From positions 189,862,685 to 189,926,684 of the forward strand of contig CM061914.1 of the NCBI GenBank assembly GCA_031002005.1: a stretch of 64,000 bases of DNA, read 5' to 3'. Positions 46,301 to 58,250 of the stretch are shown here, piece by piece. Position 1 is the stretch's first letter, and the number at the start of each line of letters is the position of its first letter. The stretch is from Vandiemenella viatica (lineage: Eukaryota; Arthropoda; Insecta; Orthoptera; Morabidae). Both the position numbers and the translations under genes were made by a program. The notes under the pieces were generated by a model. That model did no database searches, was not told the DNA's origin, and saw only the letters and a program-made list of their open reading frames with translations.

Positions 46301-48530
46301 GCAAGTGTATGGTAGAGTCTAAAAACATGGTTCAATACAAAGCCTTACATCATGGTTGCTACAAGTCCTTTCTTGTGGGTTTGCCAGTGGAATACTTTGC
46401 TTTATCACTGCACACAATGCACCTTCTCTGGGCTTTCTTCTTTCCAGATGGATGGGAACTCTTTCTGGAAAGTACTTCTGCATCAATCTAAAAATTATTC
46501 CCACTAGTCACATCATGTACTGGCTTTCTGTTACCTTCTGTATCCCCATACCATCGATTATTTCTCATTCATCTGCCTTTATAGTCTGTTCCAAACTCCA
46601 AGGGAAAGAGGGTGCCCTGAACCTCTCCCCACTCTTCGGCCCTTCATTAGGAAGCCTTTGTCAAGCGGTGGGTGACCGCTTATACCAGGAATATTTCAGT
46701 CACCAGAGCCTCATCCGTGCAAACAGGGTGCTCCACGTGAAGGAGAGATTGACATTTGGTAGGAAGAGGCTAATAACCCTTACATCCCTATTACAATTTA
46801 TAATTAGAATATTACTGACCCCATTGGCATTTTGTTTGTTTATGATTCGGTCAGATATTACTGTGTATATCAATTTCTACATAGAGTGGATATTTACGGA
46901 GTTGATTTTATACAATTCTTTTATTACACCCAATGTGATAAAGGCTTCTTTCAGATACTTATGAAATTATATTTCACTTGAGGCTATTGTTTTAAGGCAT
47001 TAGAATAAAAACAGCTGCTGGGATTAGGGATTATTTGAAATGATGTTCTCATATGCTGTGGAGTTTTATTTGAGCAGAGTACTAAAGTGATTTTTTTTTT
47101 ATATTCCATTAGTTTGACAACTATTGAAAGTAATGTAGATAAAGTACACAGTTTCATTACAAAATGTGTGGATCCTTAAATCAAAATAAAGTCTGCAATA
47201 CTTCACATAAATTAATAGACAGTCAGGCTTCATGCTACCCACATACAAAAAAGCTTGTGAAATTCCCCTTGATAACTACTGATCTTTAATATTAATGTGG
47301 CTGAGTATAATAGCATGATATGTTTGTATAAACTGTGATTAGCATATTTGATGGTTAATAACCCCAGGTGTCTATAGTGAAGCAGTATCTAGCCAATGCC
47401 TGGCATCACTTTTTCTGCATTCTCAGATGTGCTTTGGTGGTTATATAGTGACAGTAAAAGATTGATTCTAAAGATCTGAACATAGTTAAAACCAGAAAAT
47501 TATAATAGATCAATATTTGTAATTGGTAATTATAAATATAATATGCCACTGTCATCAAGGCAGCATAAATGAAATGAAACTAACAGTTAGTGTCCATGTT
47601 GAAAAAACCAGCATAGAAGGTAATATGAGGGGTAACATTTCAGTTTCTAATACAAAGTATAGCTGATTGGGTAAGTTGCTCATCTATTCTAGACAGTTAA
47701 GCTGTGTTTTTGAAAGCTTGGCCACCTGGCAGGCTAGAAAGGTACAAGGCAGTTGGCATGTCTGGCACTTGTGTAGAAGATGGTGTTGGAAAACTGGGTT
47801 ACTAAAATATCATGCAGAAACAGTGTGTTCATTGGGCACGTTACCCTTAGAGCATTGTATTAATTCTCTACGCTATAAAAGACTTTAATGAAAAGAGATA
47901 TATTACAATGTAACACTGATAATAAACTTATTAATTAATAATATTTAATTACAGCACAACATACTTAAAATATAATCTCATTTACTAAAATAATTTAAGT
48001 GACCCTAATATTTATTTGTATTACAGGCTATTTACAATGTAAGAGTTGTAACAATACGATGTATAGTGTCATTTGAGTATATTATATTCTATAAAAAATG
48101 TACTGTGCCTTGTGTTTTTGTTTATTAAGTAACTTAATATATACATTTATAAGTAGCTGTTATAACTCAGTAATTACTCTGGCTGTTTCTGGTTTTGCTG
48201 CCTAATGATTTACAGATACATTAAGACAATTTACACAACCATAATGCACTATTTTTTTAAAAAAAAAAATAACCTTGCCAACTGAGATGCTGCTAAAATA
48301 AATGAATTTGATCTCTGTGTGCTTTATCAACATATTCAGTAAAGTGATTTAATTTTTCTTCACAGAGGTGCAAATTGAAAATTATTGAATAACTAAACTA
48401 TTGTACTGCATAATGGAAGTAATATAAACTATGAATAATGATATTAAACCTAACATTGTGATTCTAATTTGTATATAGAGTTTATGTCATTTGAACATTA
48501 AATCTTATATATACAAGAGGATGTTAGTAT
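46301..48530. other. Intronic, no gene recognised
   Basis: Collinear with 20767-23030. Open stretches here are neither consistent between copies nor similar to any family I know. Confidence 0.5.
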
Positions 48531-48534
48531 ATCC

Positions 48535-49890
48535 GAGATTAATAGACATTGACACCGTTTGACCAATCATGATGAAAGTTGACACATGCATTTCTCTTTT
48601 ATAGAGAAGGTTTATGACCAATAAATTTCAAAAACCATTCCACCCCCCCCCCATTTTTACAACCCTTAAATTTTTATACAATACCACTTTTTATCTGATT
48701 TCGTTGGAACCTTGTACACATATATACTTCAAAATATAGAGGAAAACCCATCCCCTCTCCCTCTTTACATCCCCTCACAATTTTATCAATGTTCTTTACA
48801 CAAAGCTATAGTCGACACCGTTTGAAAGATCGCCATGAAAGTTGGCACATATTTGTATTTTTTGATGGAGAAGTTTTCTGACTAACAAAAACCACTGCCT
48901 TTCCCCTTTTACACCCCTTATTTCTTATGTGACCCCACATTTTTTTATCCAATTTCGATGGAACTTTGCATATATACTTTAAAACAAAGAGAATAATACC
49001 TGTCCACATTAGTTTTACAAAAACAAAATCTCTCTCCCCCTTTCCATCCTGTAATTATTGTCAATATTCTTTATACAAAGCTACAGTTTGAAGGAATTTT
49101 TCACACAATTATAGGGTGATTATAATTAAATTTTAAGTTTCATAACGCTCTTAAAAACGAACCACTGATTAGAATGACATAAAAATTGAACGGCATATTA
49201 TTGAAGAAGGGAAAAAGAACATGAACCAAAAAAGCATCCATCCAATTGGATTTTAACTTCCCTGAGGCCAAAAACCTCATAAAAAGCATCCATCCTATCA
49301 GTTTTTAAGTTTCGCAAGACTGGCGCAAAACATGTTCAATATGTTGTCCACTGTTGTGTGCAACAAGATTAAATCGGGAAACAGCATGTTCCACAACCAA
49401 CCGAAGTGTCAGCGGGGTCAAGCTCAGAATGTGCTGTGCAATGCTGTGTGTTCAAATCAGCTATTGGCAATCAGAGTACTGAAAACATCTTTGAGATAAC
49501 CCCACAGCCAGAAGTCACACGGATTAAGATCAGGTGATTGGGCCGGCCAGGCTGTAGGGAAATGACGACTGATAATTCTAGCATTTCCAAAATGCTGCCT
49601 CAACAACTACTTCACTGGATTTTCAATGTGCAGAGGATCGCCATCTTGCATTCATATTCTTTCCCCCTTCTTCAATAATATGCCGTTCAATTTTGACGTC
49701 ATTCTAATCAGTGGTTTGTTTTTTAGATCGTTTTGAAACTCAAATCTTAATTATAATCACCCTGTACATTAAAACAAGCATAAAAATACTGTCTACATTA
49801 GGTTTAAAAAACCCAACCACTTTCCCCCTTTACCCCCACCCCTTTTAATTTCCAGTGTTCTTTATAGAAACCCACAGTTTTAAATCCTGC
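48535..49890. repeat. Tandem repeat, about 262-274 bp period (copy 2)
   Basis: Same array as 23035-25725, interrupted only by the 653-bp Tc1-like element. Confidence 0.65.
49112..49764 (-). mobile_element. Tc1-like element with long TIRs (copy 2, no mariner)
   Basis: A 653-bp element flanked by TA, with tagggtgattataattaa at the left and inverted cagggtgattataattaa at the right. It encodes a degraded SPDLNPCDFWLWGYLKD segment on the minus strand. It preserves the empty TA (49752-49753) used by the mariner in contig 2. Confidence 0.8.
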
Positions 49891-50840
49891 CAAATAAATC
49901 AGCTTGTTTAACTAATGCCAGAATATTCATCATAAAATAAATGTCATGTGCACATCGTATTTTAGGTTGTACCCTAAGCTTAAACATTGTGAAAACCAAT
50001 GAAAAATCCGTATTTTCTACATGATGCTGGAACAAACAGATATATTCCAGATACAGATTTATGTATGTGATATGTATTAATGCACAGATAGTAGAATTTT
50101 TGACTATCAAGCAGCAGCTTTAACAGATGAAATGGTTGGGTTGAAATGCAGCCTGAACAAAATGTAAACTGACATTCTGTGGCACAGCATCCAATTCACT
50201 CCATCCTGAGAATCGTTTGGGTATATCGATGTTTAGTTTACTTCCGAAAATGACTGGTGCCAAATTAATATAACTAGGTATGCATGATTCACATCAGAAA
50301 TATAAAATATAGTGTATAGGTAAATCAGTCTTGATTAGACCAGGCAATGCCAGGTACAATGCTAGTGTAGGTATAAAAATGTTGCTGTAATATATATTAG
50401 TTCAGTATAGTTTTTTATAAGATGATGTGCACTTGTGTATAGGTAAGTGTTGAGGAGTGTGATGAGAGATATAAAAATTTTGTTTAAGAATAATTAGTAC
50501 TTAATGTTCAGCAAATTTATTTGCATGAGATGTGAGTAAGAATTTTGATATAATTATTTTTTACAGTTTACTCAAGCTTGCTAATCAACTAATTATATAT
50601 ATAATTACAACATCATCTATTGATAATTGAATAGAAAAGTAAAGCAAAATGCATCAAAACTATAAAATACTTACATACTTCACATCTTGTAACTGTGAGG
50701 CTGTAACTGTATAAATGCAAGTTCTTTTAATATTATATATAGATTATTAGAAACCTGGTCCGCGTTTTTCGAATAATAACCATTAGTTTATTAACTATAG
50801 GAATGGTATTATGCTCAATTTACCAGTGTTACTTTGTTTC
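49891..50840. other. Intronic, no gene recognised
   Basis: Collinear with 25730-26660, ending at the acceptor tract of the terminal zinc-finger exon. Nothing else can be supported. Confidence 0.5.
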
Positions 50841-50843
50841 TAG

Positions 50844-51971
50844 GTATCATCAAGTCACTCCTACTCATGATATACAACAGCCTTATGCTTCTGGAATTTG
50901 TGGAGAGCCTTTTATGAATTCTGGTAACCTAATAACTCATAAAAGAATCCATAAGGAAGACCAGTCTTATGCTTGTGAAGTTTGTGGTAAAAGATTTAAA
51001 CAGCTCTGATAAATTTATAAAACATGAAAGAACTCATACATTTGAGCGCCCTTATACTTGTAAAGTTTGTGGAAAATCATTTATAGAGTATAGTCACTTT
51101 GTAGCTCATAGAAGGATACATACAGGTGAGCGACCTTATGTTTGTGAAGTTTGTGGAAAAACATATACTCAGTCTGGTTACCTTACTATACATAAAAGAA
51201 TTCATACAGGTGAGCGGCCTTATGCTTGTGAAATTTGTGGAAAAGATTTTTCTGACAATAGTAACCTTTTAATACATAAAAGAATTCATACATGGTGAGC
51301 GGCCGTATGCTTGTGAAGTTTGTAGTAAATGTTTTACTGTTAAAGCTAGTCTTGCAAGACATAAAAGAATTCATACAGGTGACCGGCCTTATGCATGTGA
51401 AGTTTGTGGAAAACGTTTTTCTGACAATAGTCATCTTATAGTACATATAAGATTTCATACACGTGAGCGGCCTTATGCTTGTGAAGTTTGTGGTAAATGT
51501 TTTTATGCTAATTCTAGCTTTGAAAAACATAAAAGAATTCATAGAGGTGAGCGGCCTTATGGTTGTGAAATTTGTGGAAAACGTTTTTCTGACAATAGTC
51601 ATCTTATAGTACATAAAAGAATTCATACAGGTGATCGGCCTTATACTTGTGAAGTTTGTGTAAAACATTTTTCTGACAAAAGTTCTCTGATAACACATAA
51701 AAGAATTCATACAGGTGAGCGGCCTTATGCTTGTGAAGTTTGTGGTAAATGTTTTACTGCTAATTCTAACCTTGAAAGACATAAAAGAATTCATAGAGCT
51801 GAGCGGCCTTATGCTTGTGAAATTTGTGGAAAACGTTTTTCTGTCAATAGTTACCTTAAAATACATAAAAGAATTCATACAGGAGAGCGGCCTTATGCTT
51901 GTAAAGATTGTGGAAAATCATTTACACGACATAGTTACCTCAAAGCACATAAAATAGTTCATGCTAATTAG
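50844..51971 (+). pseudogene. Kruppel-type zinc-finger terminal exon, 13 fingers, two frame slips
   Basis: Allelic or duplicate copy of 26668-27709. The acceptor tttgtttctag is intact. Finger 2 keeps its first cysteine (YACEVCGKRF), unlike the other copy. One extra base near 51002 and another near 51292 shift the frame; after the second, the finger frame is open to the stop at 51969-51971. An additional 84-bp finger (51390-51473, YACEVCGKRFSDNSHLIVH) lies between the units equivalent to fingers 6 and 7 of the other copy and closely matches finger 8. The slips may be consensus errors, because the second (catacatgg) looks like cat-ac-t-gg and cat-ac-a-gg merged. If so, this copy encodes 13 fingers. 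Confidence 0.8.
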
Positions 51972-52690
51972 TGTCTTTGTACTTGTGAACTTTGTGAAGT
52001 CGTTTAAGGATTCTTCTAGGTTCAAAATACATTAAAAGATCATACAGGTGAGCATCCTTAGGTTTGTATAAAATTGTTTACACCATCATATAACTACATA
52101 GTATATAAAAGAAGCCATATCGACTAGCAACCTTATGCTTGTAAACATTCTAATGAACTGTAGTTAACTAATAATATAAAAAAGTATTCATAGTGGTGAG
52201 AAGCCAAATTTTTTGTAGCTTTTGACATGTAATACACAAAATATTGTATGTAAATAAGATGCTTCATATATGTGATGGTCGAGGAAAAGTTTGTAGGTGG
52301 TCAACTAGCTGTAAAATTCATATAGTGTATATACTTGTGAGGAGTTTTATGCTTGTAAAATTGTGGAAATTTGTTTAAGGGGTCAGGTAAGGTTATAATT
52401 TGTAACCTACCTACACTATTAGGCTAAAAATTTATATGGTCAAATAATTGTATAGTTGCAGATAATCTTATCAGTCTTATAAAAAGAAATCCATGAGATG
52501 TTAGAAAAAATTGTTATCACACACGCACACATTATCTGGAAATCTCAAATAGCATAAAATAATCTATATGTTAGTAGCCTTAAAGTTGTGAAGATTTTAG
52601 ACAAATGTTTATGGTGTCCCCTAGCCTTGTGAATTGTGGTAAAACCATTTCTCTTCTGCTTAGAATTAATTCATCTTTGCAGGTGTGGTT
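51972..52690 (+). pseudogene. Decayed C2H2 finger remnants (copy 2)
   Basis: Same degenerate finger words as 27710-28420, for example catacaggtgagcatcctta near 52043 and agccttgtgaattgtgg near 52623. Confidence 0.6.
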
Positions 52691-52699
52691 TTCTGGATT

Positions 52700-53670
52700 C
52701 TTCCATTTTTGTTACCCTTGTGCATGTTCAGGTGAGACATTGCCTAGATGCATATCCTCCCGTAAGGTATCCAGTCTGTGCTTCTTGGATGTCACTCCTG
52801 GTCTTTGGCCTTCCAGTCAAATGCTGTTCTTGCCAATGAGGTGTTGTTGCTGTATAGTACATGTCCGTACCATTCCAGAGGACCTTGACACATTTTCTCA
52901 GTGGTTGGAGCCACAGCAAATGCATTGACTGTTTAAGACATCTGGGAGTTTCTGACCATCCAAATAGAGTTCTGTTTCAGGTATTTGAAGTCAGATGACT
53001 TACAGAGCTCAATGCTGTCGATATTAACTGACCCATCACTTGGAACCCCACACTCCATGTCCTCGGTCTTCCAGATATTAAGGCGCAAGCTGTATTTATT
53101 GAAGGAAGTTTTCCATTGTTGGATTTGTTGCACAAATTTTTGTCGAGACTTGCATGTGACCATGATATCATCAAAATAGAGTAATATCCTGGAGTGTGTA
53201 GTGAGCAGTTCTCTGGCAACGGTGTCAGGACAGAGGATAAACAGCAGTGGGGTCAAAGCTGATTCCCGGATGGGAAAAAAGAGTGAGAACTTCCTACAGC
53301 ACATCAAACCTAACTGGTGACAATACGATGTGGTAGCTATTTCCATTGAATTTATACCTCTGGTTCCCCATACCGTCTCAGTGAGTAACAGGTTAGATCT
53401 CTAGGTACCTTATTGAAAACCTTTTTAAGATCTAAAAATGCTATGAACAATGATTTTCTCTTTTCAAGGTGTCTTTCCATCAAAAGATGTGTGGCATGAA
53501 TAGCGTCAATCACCCCATTTCCTTTCATGAAACCACACTAATTTGGGGCAATCTTAACTGTGCTTGGAAGGCTTGCATCCCCAATGCACTCAAAGATGGC
53601 AAAGTAGGCGAATCGATCGATATTTGGAGCAGTCTAGCACATCACCCTTTCCTGTCCAATGGGATATAAT
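52700..53670 (-). mobile_element. RTE-like LINE fragment, RT to C-terminus (copy 2)
   Basis: Same relic as 28440-29410, with the RT active-site variant LLYFDDIMV and KTEDMECG readable around 53020-53200. Confidence 0.8.
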
Positions 53671-54705
53671 AACATTAGTGAGCTAACTATATGGTAACAT
53701 CCGTGTCTATTATCAGAAATTTGATTTTAAAATTTGTTAAGATTTAAACACCCTATCTTGCAATGTTTGGTGCTTTAAAGAGGCCATCTAGGTGATGGAA
53801 AATTTTGTTATATTATCTGTTGAAAACTATTTACTTAGTAAAATAGATGTCTTAATTTTATGGCAAAAAGTGTAAAAAGTATTATATTCTAGATAATGTA
53901 ATAGTTTATTTATGCTATCAGTAATCTGCTACATTTCATGTAATAGAAATTTAAAATGCTCAAATGATTGAATTTACAATTTAAGTCAGTTTACTCAGAT
54001 AATATTATATAATGGTAAGCCTTAATACAGGTGTTTTTATTTCTTTTCTTTTAGCTAAGTTTGAAGTAAATACTTATAAAAATTAATTTTTTTATCCAAT
54101 GTATGGTTTTAACTGATATTTATGTGTACAATAATTCAGTGCTTTTTATCAAATGTATATTCTCTTTCATTATTGATTAAACTGTGTGTGCTATAATTAA
54201 ATGACAATTGTCTTTATGTCATCTGCCATAATAAGTATTTAGGAATGTTTAATTTCCATTTTAATATAAAATGCCTGACCACAGTGTGATGTAATTTTAA
54301 CTGAATTCATAATTGATTGTAAACTGAATCATCAGCCTCCAGTCACACGAGCATTCGAACACAACTGACGAGCCAGTCGTTTGTGAGTGTGTCACTCAGG
54401 AGTTGAACACGACTGCGTTGTAATCTCGCAGGTGTGCCACATCATATATTTACCAAGAGATGTTGTGAATAATTTATCTAAATTTGCAAATTATTGCAAG
54501 GTATATTCATAAAAGGAAAAAGTAGGCAGATGATGAAATTGCACTCAAAGAATTTAAAATTAAAAAAAAAAAAAACAGGAAGGGGAAAAACGTGAATGGG
54601 TGTGTGGGAAATTTGTTGCTGTAGCATGTGCTCTGTTCTAATTAAATTAAAGAATTAAACACTGCTATTTGTTAACACATAAAAAATAATTATCATCCTC
54701 ATCAG
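53671..54705. other. No gene recognised
   Basis: AT-rich, collinear with 29411-30840 except that the 394-bp segment is missing near 54671. Nothing supportable. Confidence 0.5.
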
Positions 54706-54709
54706 TTTC

Positions 54710-55375
54710 CAGCCTCTGGCCGGGTCTGCTTCATGCACAAGTCTCTCCATTAGCTTCTTTCATCCCATCACCTCTCTGTCACCACTTTGTGCCAGTCCTC
54801 TCCTCTCTTCAGTACACCATCCTCCACTTCTTTCAGCCATCCATATCTTGGTCTTCCTCTGGGTCGTTTACCATGCATCTTAATTTCATGGATTTTTCTC
54901 GGGATTCTCGGATCCTCCATTCTCTTGACATGTACATACCATCTCAGTCTGGTCCTCTCTACCCTTTCCTGTGGGGGTTCCTCTTTTATGGTGCGTCTAA
55001 TCACTTCATTCCTTATTCTGTCCATTTTAGTGACTCCCATTCTACCTCTTAAAAACTTCCATTTCACTTGCTTGTACTCTGCTGATGTCCTGCTTCTTAA
55101 TTGTCCACGTTTCAGAAGCATAAGTTAAGATAGGCACATAGTACATCTGATAGATTACTCTCTAGCTTCTCTGTGGCACCTCTTTATTCCATATCAGACT
55201 TCTAATGCTCCTTAGGAACGCCTCTGCTTGTCTTCCTCTTTCACTTATCTCGCCATCATTTCCTCCACATTCCTCTAATACACTCCCCAAATACTTGAAC
55301 CTGTTTACCTTCTTTAGTTGTTCCCCTGCCATCACAATTCCTTGGGCTACCCTATTCTTTTTCCTGTTAATAATC
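54710..55375 (-). mobile_element. RTE-like LINE 3' end fragment (copy 2)
   Basis: Same relic as 30845-31510, slightly better preserved at its start: GEQLKKVNRFKYLGSVLEEC is uninterrupted here, giving the junction of the RT thumb-like region with the downstream part. Confidence 0.8.
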
Positions 55376-57285
55376 ATTATATAGTTAGAAAATCGTACTA
55401 AATATGCAACATAACTCAAATTACAGAAATGTGTACTCGAAAATGAATATGTAAAAGTTTATCACACGAGTCAAATGTCAACTGCTCTGGTACAGGCAAA
55501 CAGTGCAAAACATCCGATTGAGACCGAGTGGGGCAGTAAGTCACGCAGACTGACATACGTTTCCGACGGATTTTGTGGATTGCGGATCCGCTTAATTTTT
55601 TGCGGGATCCGCTAGACTGTCTAATGATGCGGGATTGCGGGATCCCGCTTTGCTGGATTGCAATCCCTATCTGTGATACCTTTCTGAAGTGCAGAAGATG
55701 TGGTAACAGTGAAGGAGAAGTACCGCTAAGTAAAAAACAATTTAGTGCGTGCGTTATTCGTTTAAAGCAGGAAGTTTAGAGGTCTCGTAAAATTACTGAC
55801 TTCATACCAGTTGCAAAGACAAGTAGCTATGGTATATTAAATAAACTGAATGTTTTTGTTTTAGCAATGTTGCTGATAAATTGTGCTGCAAAACTATGAA
55901 ATAAAATTATTCTTATTCTTAGAATTTGTACATCAAGGAGTATATTTTACAATTTTTAGTTTACATGTTGATTTATTTGTATTTAAAAATAAATAATCCT
56001 CTGGATAAAATTTAAAATATGTAGGAATCAAACAAGTTTCTTCTGAAGATGAAGATCAGTATGTAAAATTCAACATATTTCACTATTTTGGTGTATAATA
56101 TACTGGCGTACCATATTATTTTTCCTAAACCTATTTACAATTTTAAATTGAGTAGGTTGTAAGCTGCAAAAACTGTATTTTCATAATTATAATATAATTA
56201 CGTCTGAAAATTTTCATTTTACGCCTGAGGATGAAAGTTAGGAGTTACAAATACGCCTGGATTTATTAACGTTTTTCAAGCACTTATCGCTAGACAATCC
56301 AGTTAAAAAGGATTTAAAAATTCAGATTAGATGAAGCACACACTGGATCGCCACGGCTTAAACAAGGAGCGACGGCCCTGGCAGGGATACCAACCGAACA
56401 ACAAATCACGCCTGAACTTGACGTCGCTATAACTAATTAGCAAGAGGAATAAAATTAATTTCCTCGAATATTTCAAAGGGTTCTCGGAAACTCTCCTTAT
56501 GGGACTAAACCTAATTGAGCGAACTTGGTTGGAAACTGAAGAAATTGAAATGTGACAGTGATCTCCAGTCGAGATCAAAACGGCCTAAAACAACGAGAAG
56601 GGTTGGAAATAGTCCAAACAGTAGGATTATCAGACACTGTAAGCAGAACCTTTCCTCAAGCTCTGGCTGCGAATCATTATTTTGAAAATGAATGACATTA
56701 AGGACTGGAATAGAAACAACTTACAGATCACTCCATTTCAGCTTGCATTATGTTAAAAGTTACAAAGTATGAACCTGATGTACATTACTAGCCATACAAC
56801 TTCAAACAACGAAAAATGCATTAATTATATCATTACTTTCGATAATACATACGTATTTAAGGGAGTTAGTATGATTTTTCAGGTTAACGTCTACCTAATT
56901 ATATTCGCTCCAATACTAAAAACATGGCCCTTCTTTCACCGTATCTCGTTCCCCAGACCGTTAAGTCTCACTCGTCAGCTGTTTTAGTGTTCTGGCGCGC
57001 GTTGCTGTCACTGGAGCCTCGACATGTGGTTTCTTGGAACAGTTATTCCGTATTGCTATGCACCCACTTCATTTTTTTGATATTATTTCGTCTGAATTAT
57101 TCTACACGGGAATTTATCTGATTTCGTTTCTGGCTGATTGAGTCACAGAACATTAAGACGTGAGTACTTTTAATGTATGATATCTCTGTTCTAATCAAGG
57201 CGAGACAATTTTAGTGCAACACATGAATCCCACATATTTAATTAATTTACTACTGAATTCAACACATCACAAATGAATTAATAAT
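55376..57285. other. No gene recognised
   Basis: Collinear with 31515-33151 up to the TTAA at 56961-56964, including the GCGGGATCC patch at about 55580-55650. Beyond that it is the natural right flank, without a recognisable feature up to the SINE fragment. Confidence 0.5.
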
Positions 57286-57292
57286 ATCTTTA

Positions 57293-57500
57293 AAGATCTG
57301 GCCTCGCATTCTGGATGACGCGGGTTCGAATCCCGATCCAGTCATCCAGATTTGGGTTTTCGATGGTTTCCCCAAATCACTCCAAACGAATACCGGGATT
57401 CTTCCTTCAAAAGGGTCATGGCCGAATTCCTTCCCGTTCCTTACGCGCAGATCTTTGCCACCTCTATTGAACTGGACGTCGACGAGCCGTAAAGCCATAG
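57293..57500 (+). mobile_element. tRNA-derived SINE fragment (third member)
   Basis: It starts within the tRNA-like head (B-box GGTTCGAATCCC at about 57323-57334) and continues catccagatttggg, tggtttccccaaatcac, gccgaattccttcccgttcc to gtaaagccat. It shares order and words with 13055-13275 but is a different subfamily or age. The A-box half is missing or unrecognisable. Confidence 0.65.
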
Positions 57501-57749
57501 GAAAAAAAACTCTTTGAAGTTACCCTGTGAGTGTGTGAAAGGGACAAGTCCCCTGATCTGTTCTCAGGATACGGAGGATATTCAGTGACGTTATTCCCGC
57601 GTTAGCTAGCGGCAGGATACCCTGTTAGAATGAAAGTTTAAACTTGTGCTCAACTATAGATAACGATATTTTCGAAACGAACCATATTAATTGCAGACTG
57701 AAACAGCTGAACTGCTATTCAGGTGATTACTGTGCCCAGAGCAGAATGC

Positions 57750-57985
57750 CACTAGCAGCAAATCGGTGGCGTAGCTAGGTCAACAAGGGCCCCGGTGCAA
57801 AAGATTTATTATGGGCCCTCAGGCCATGTGGGCGACCTTTTTTTGCTTTGTGTTGCTGGTGGGGGCCCCGTGAGCAGTGGTTGGGGCCCCCTGAGCAGTG
57901 AGGACTTTTAGTGAGGGGCTACCTATATCTCAGGGGCCTCTTTAGACGACGGTAGAGCTAAAAAAAAAAAAAAAAAAAAGGAAAT
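57750..57985. repeat. GGGCCCC-rich segment ending in an A-run
   Basis: It contains ggtggcgtagctagg, a word resembling the ends of several DNA-transposon families, then repeated ggggcccc/gggccc words and an A-run at 57960-57979. It could be a MITE or retroposed fragment. I cannot define both ends, so no family is assigned. Confidence 0.3.
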
Positions 57986-58147
57986 TCTTGTATCCGTGCC
58001 TAAGGGTCAACGCAGGGGAGTCACGCATTAGAATACAGATATCGATCACACATAGATTTAATCTTTCTGATTTCATTCTTTTTAACGACTTAAATCTAAA
58101 GAATCATATACCTCGAGTACATGGCCGCATTTAGGATCTGAGGGCCT

Positions 58148-58250
58148 TATATATATATATATATATATATAATTATTAATTTAATAACAACTAATCAATA
58201 TACCAATATATATATTGTAATATTGATTAGTTATTATTAAAATAATAAAT
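58148..58250. repeat. TA microsatellite and AT-rich hairpin
   Basis: A (TA)n tract (58149-58170) is followed by taataacaactaatcaatat, whose inverted complement with one mismatch occurs about 20 bp further on (atattgattagttattatta). A 20-bp stem could form around a TA-rich loop. It may be the remains of an AT-rich MITE. Confidence 0.55.

Larger units (their letters stand above)
37832..56964. repeat. Shared block B-A-C, contig 3 copy
   Basis: Collinear with 10510-33151 but without the piggyBac-like insertion, the mariner and the 394-bp segment, and with one extra zinc finger in the terminal exon. It shows many one-base insertions relative to the other copies. Bases 37832-38915 hold no gene that I can support. 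Confidence 0.9.

Noticed and set aside
1..56964. Recent tandem triplication of a zinc-finger locus
   Set aside because: Contig breaks, identical placeholder gaps and allele-merged bases in copy 3 make haplotype duplication more likely; kept open pending read depth.
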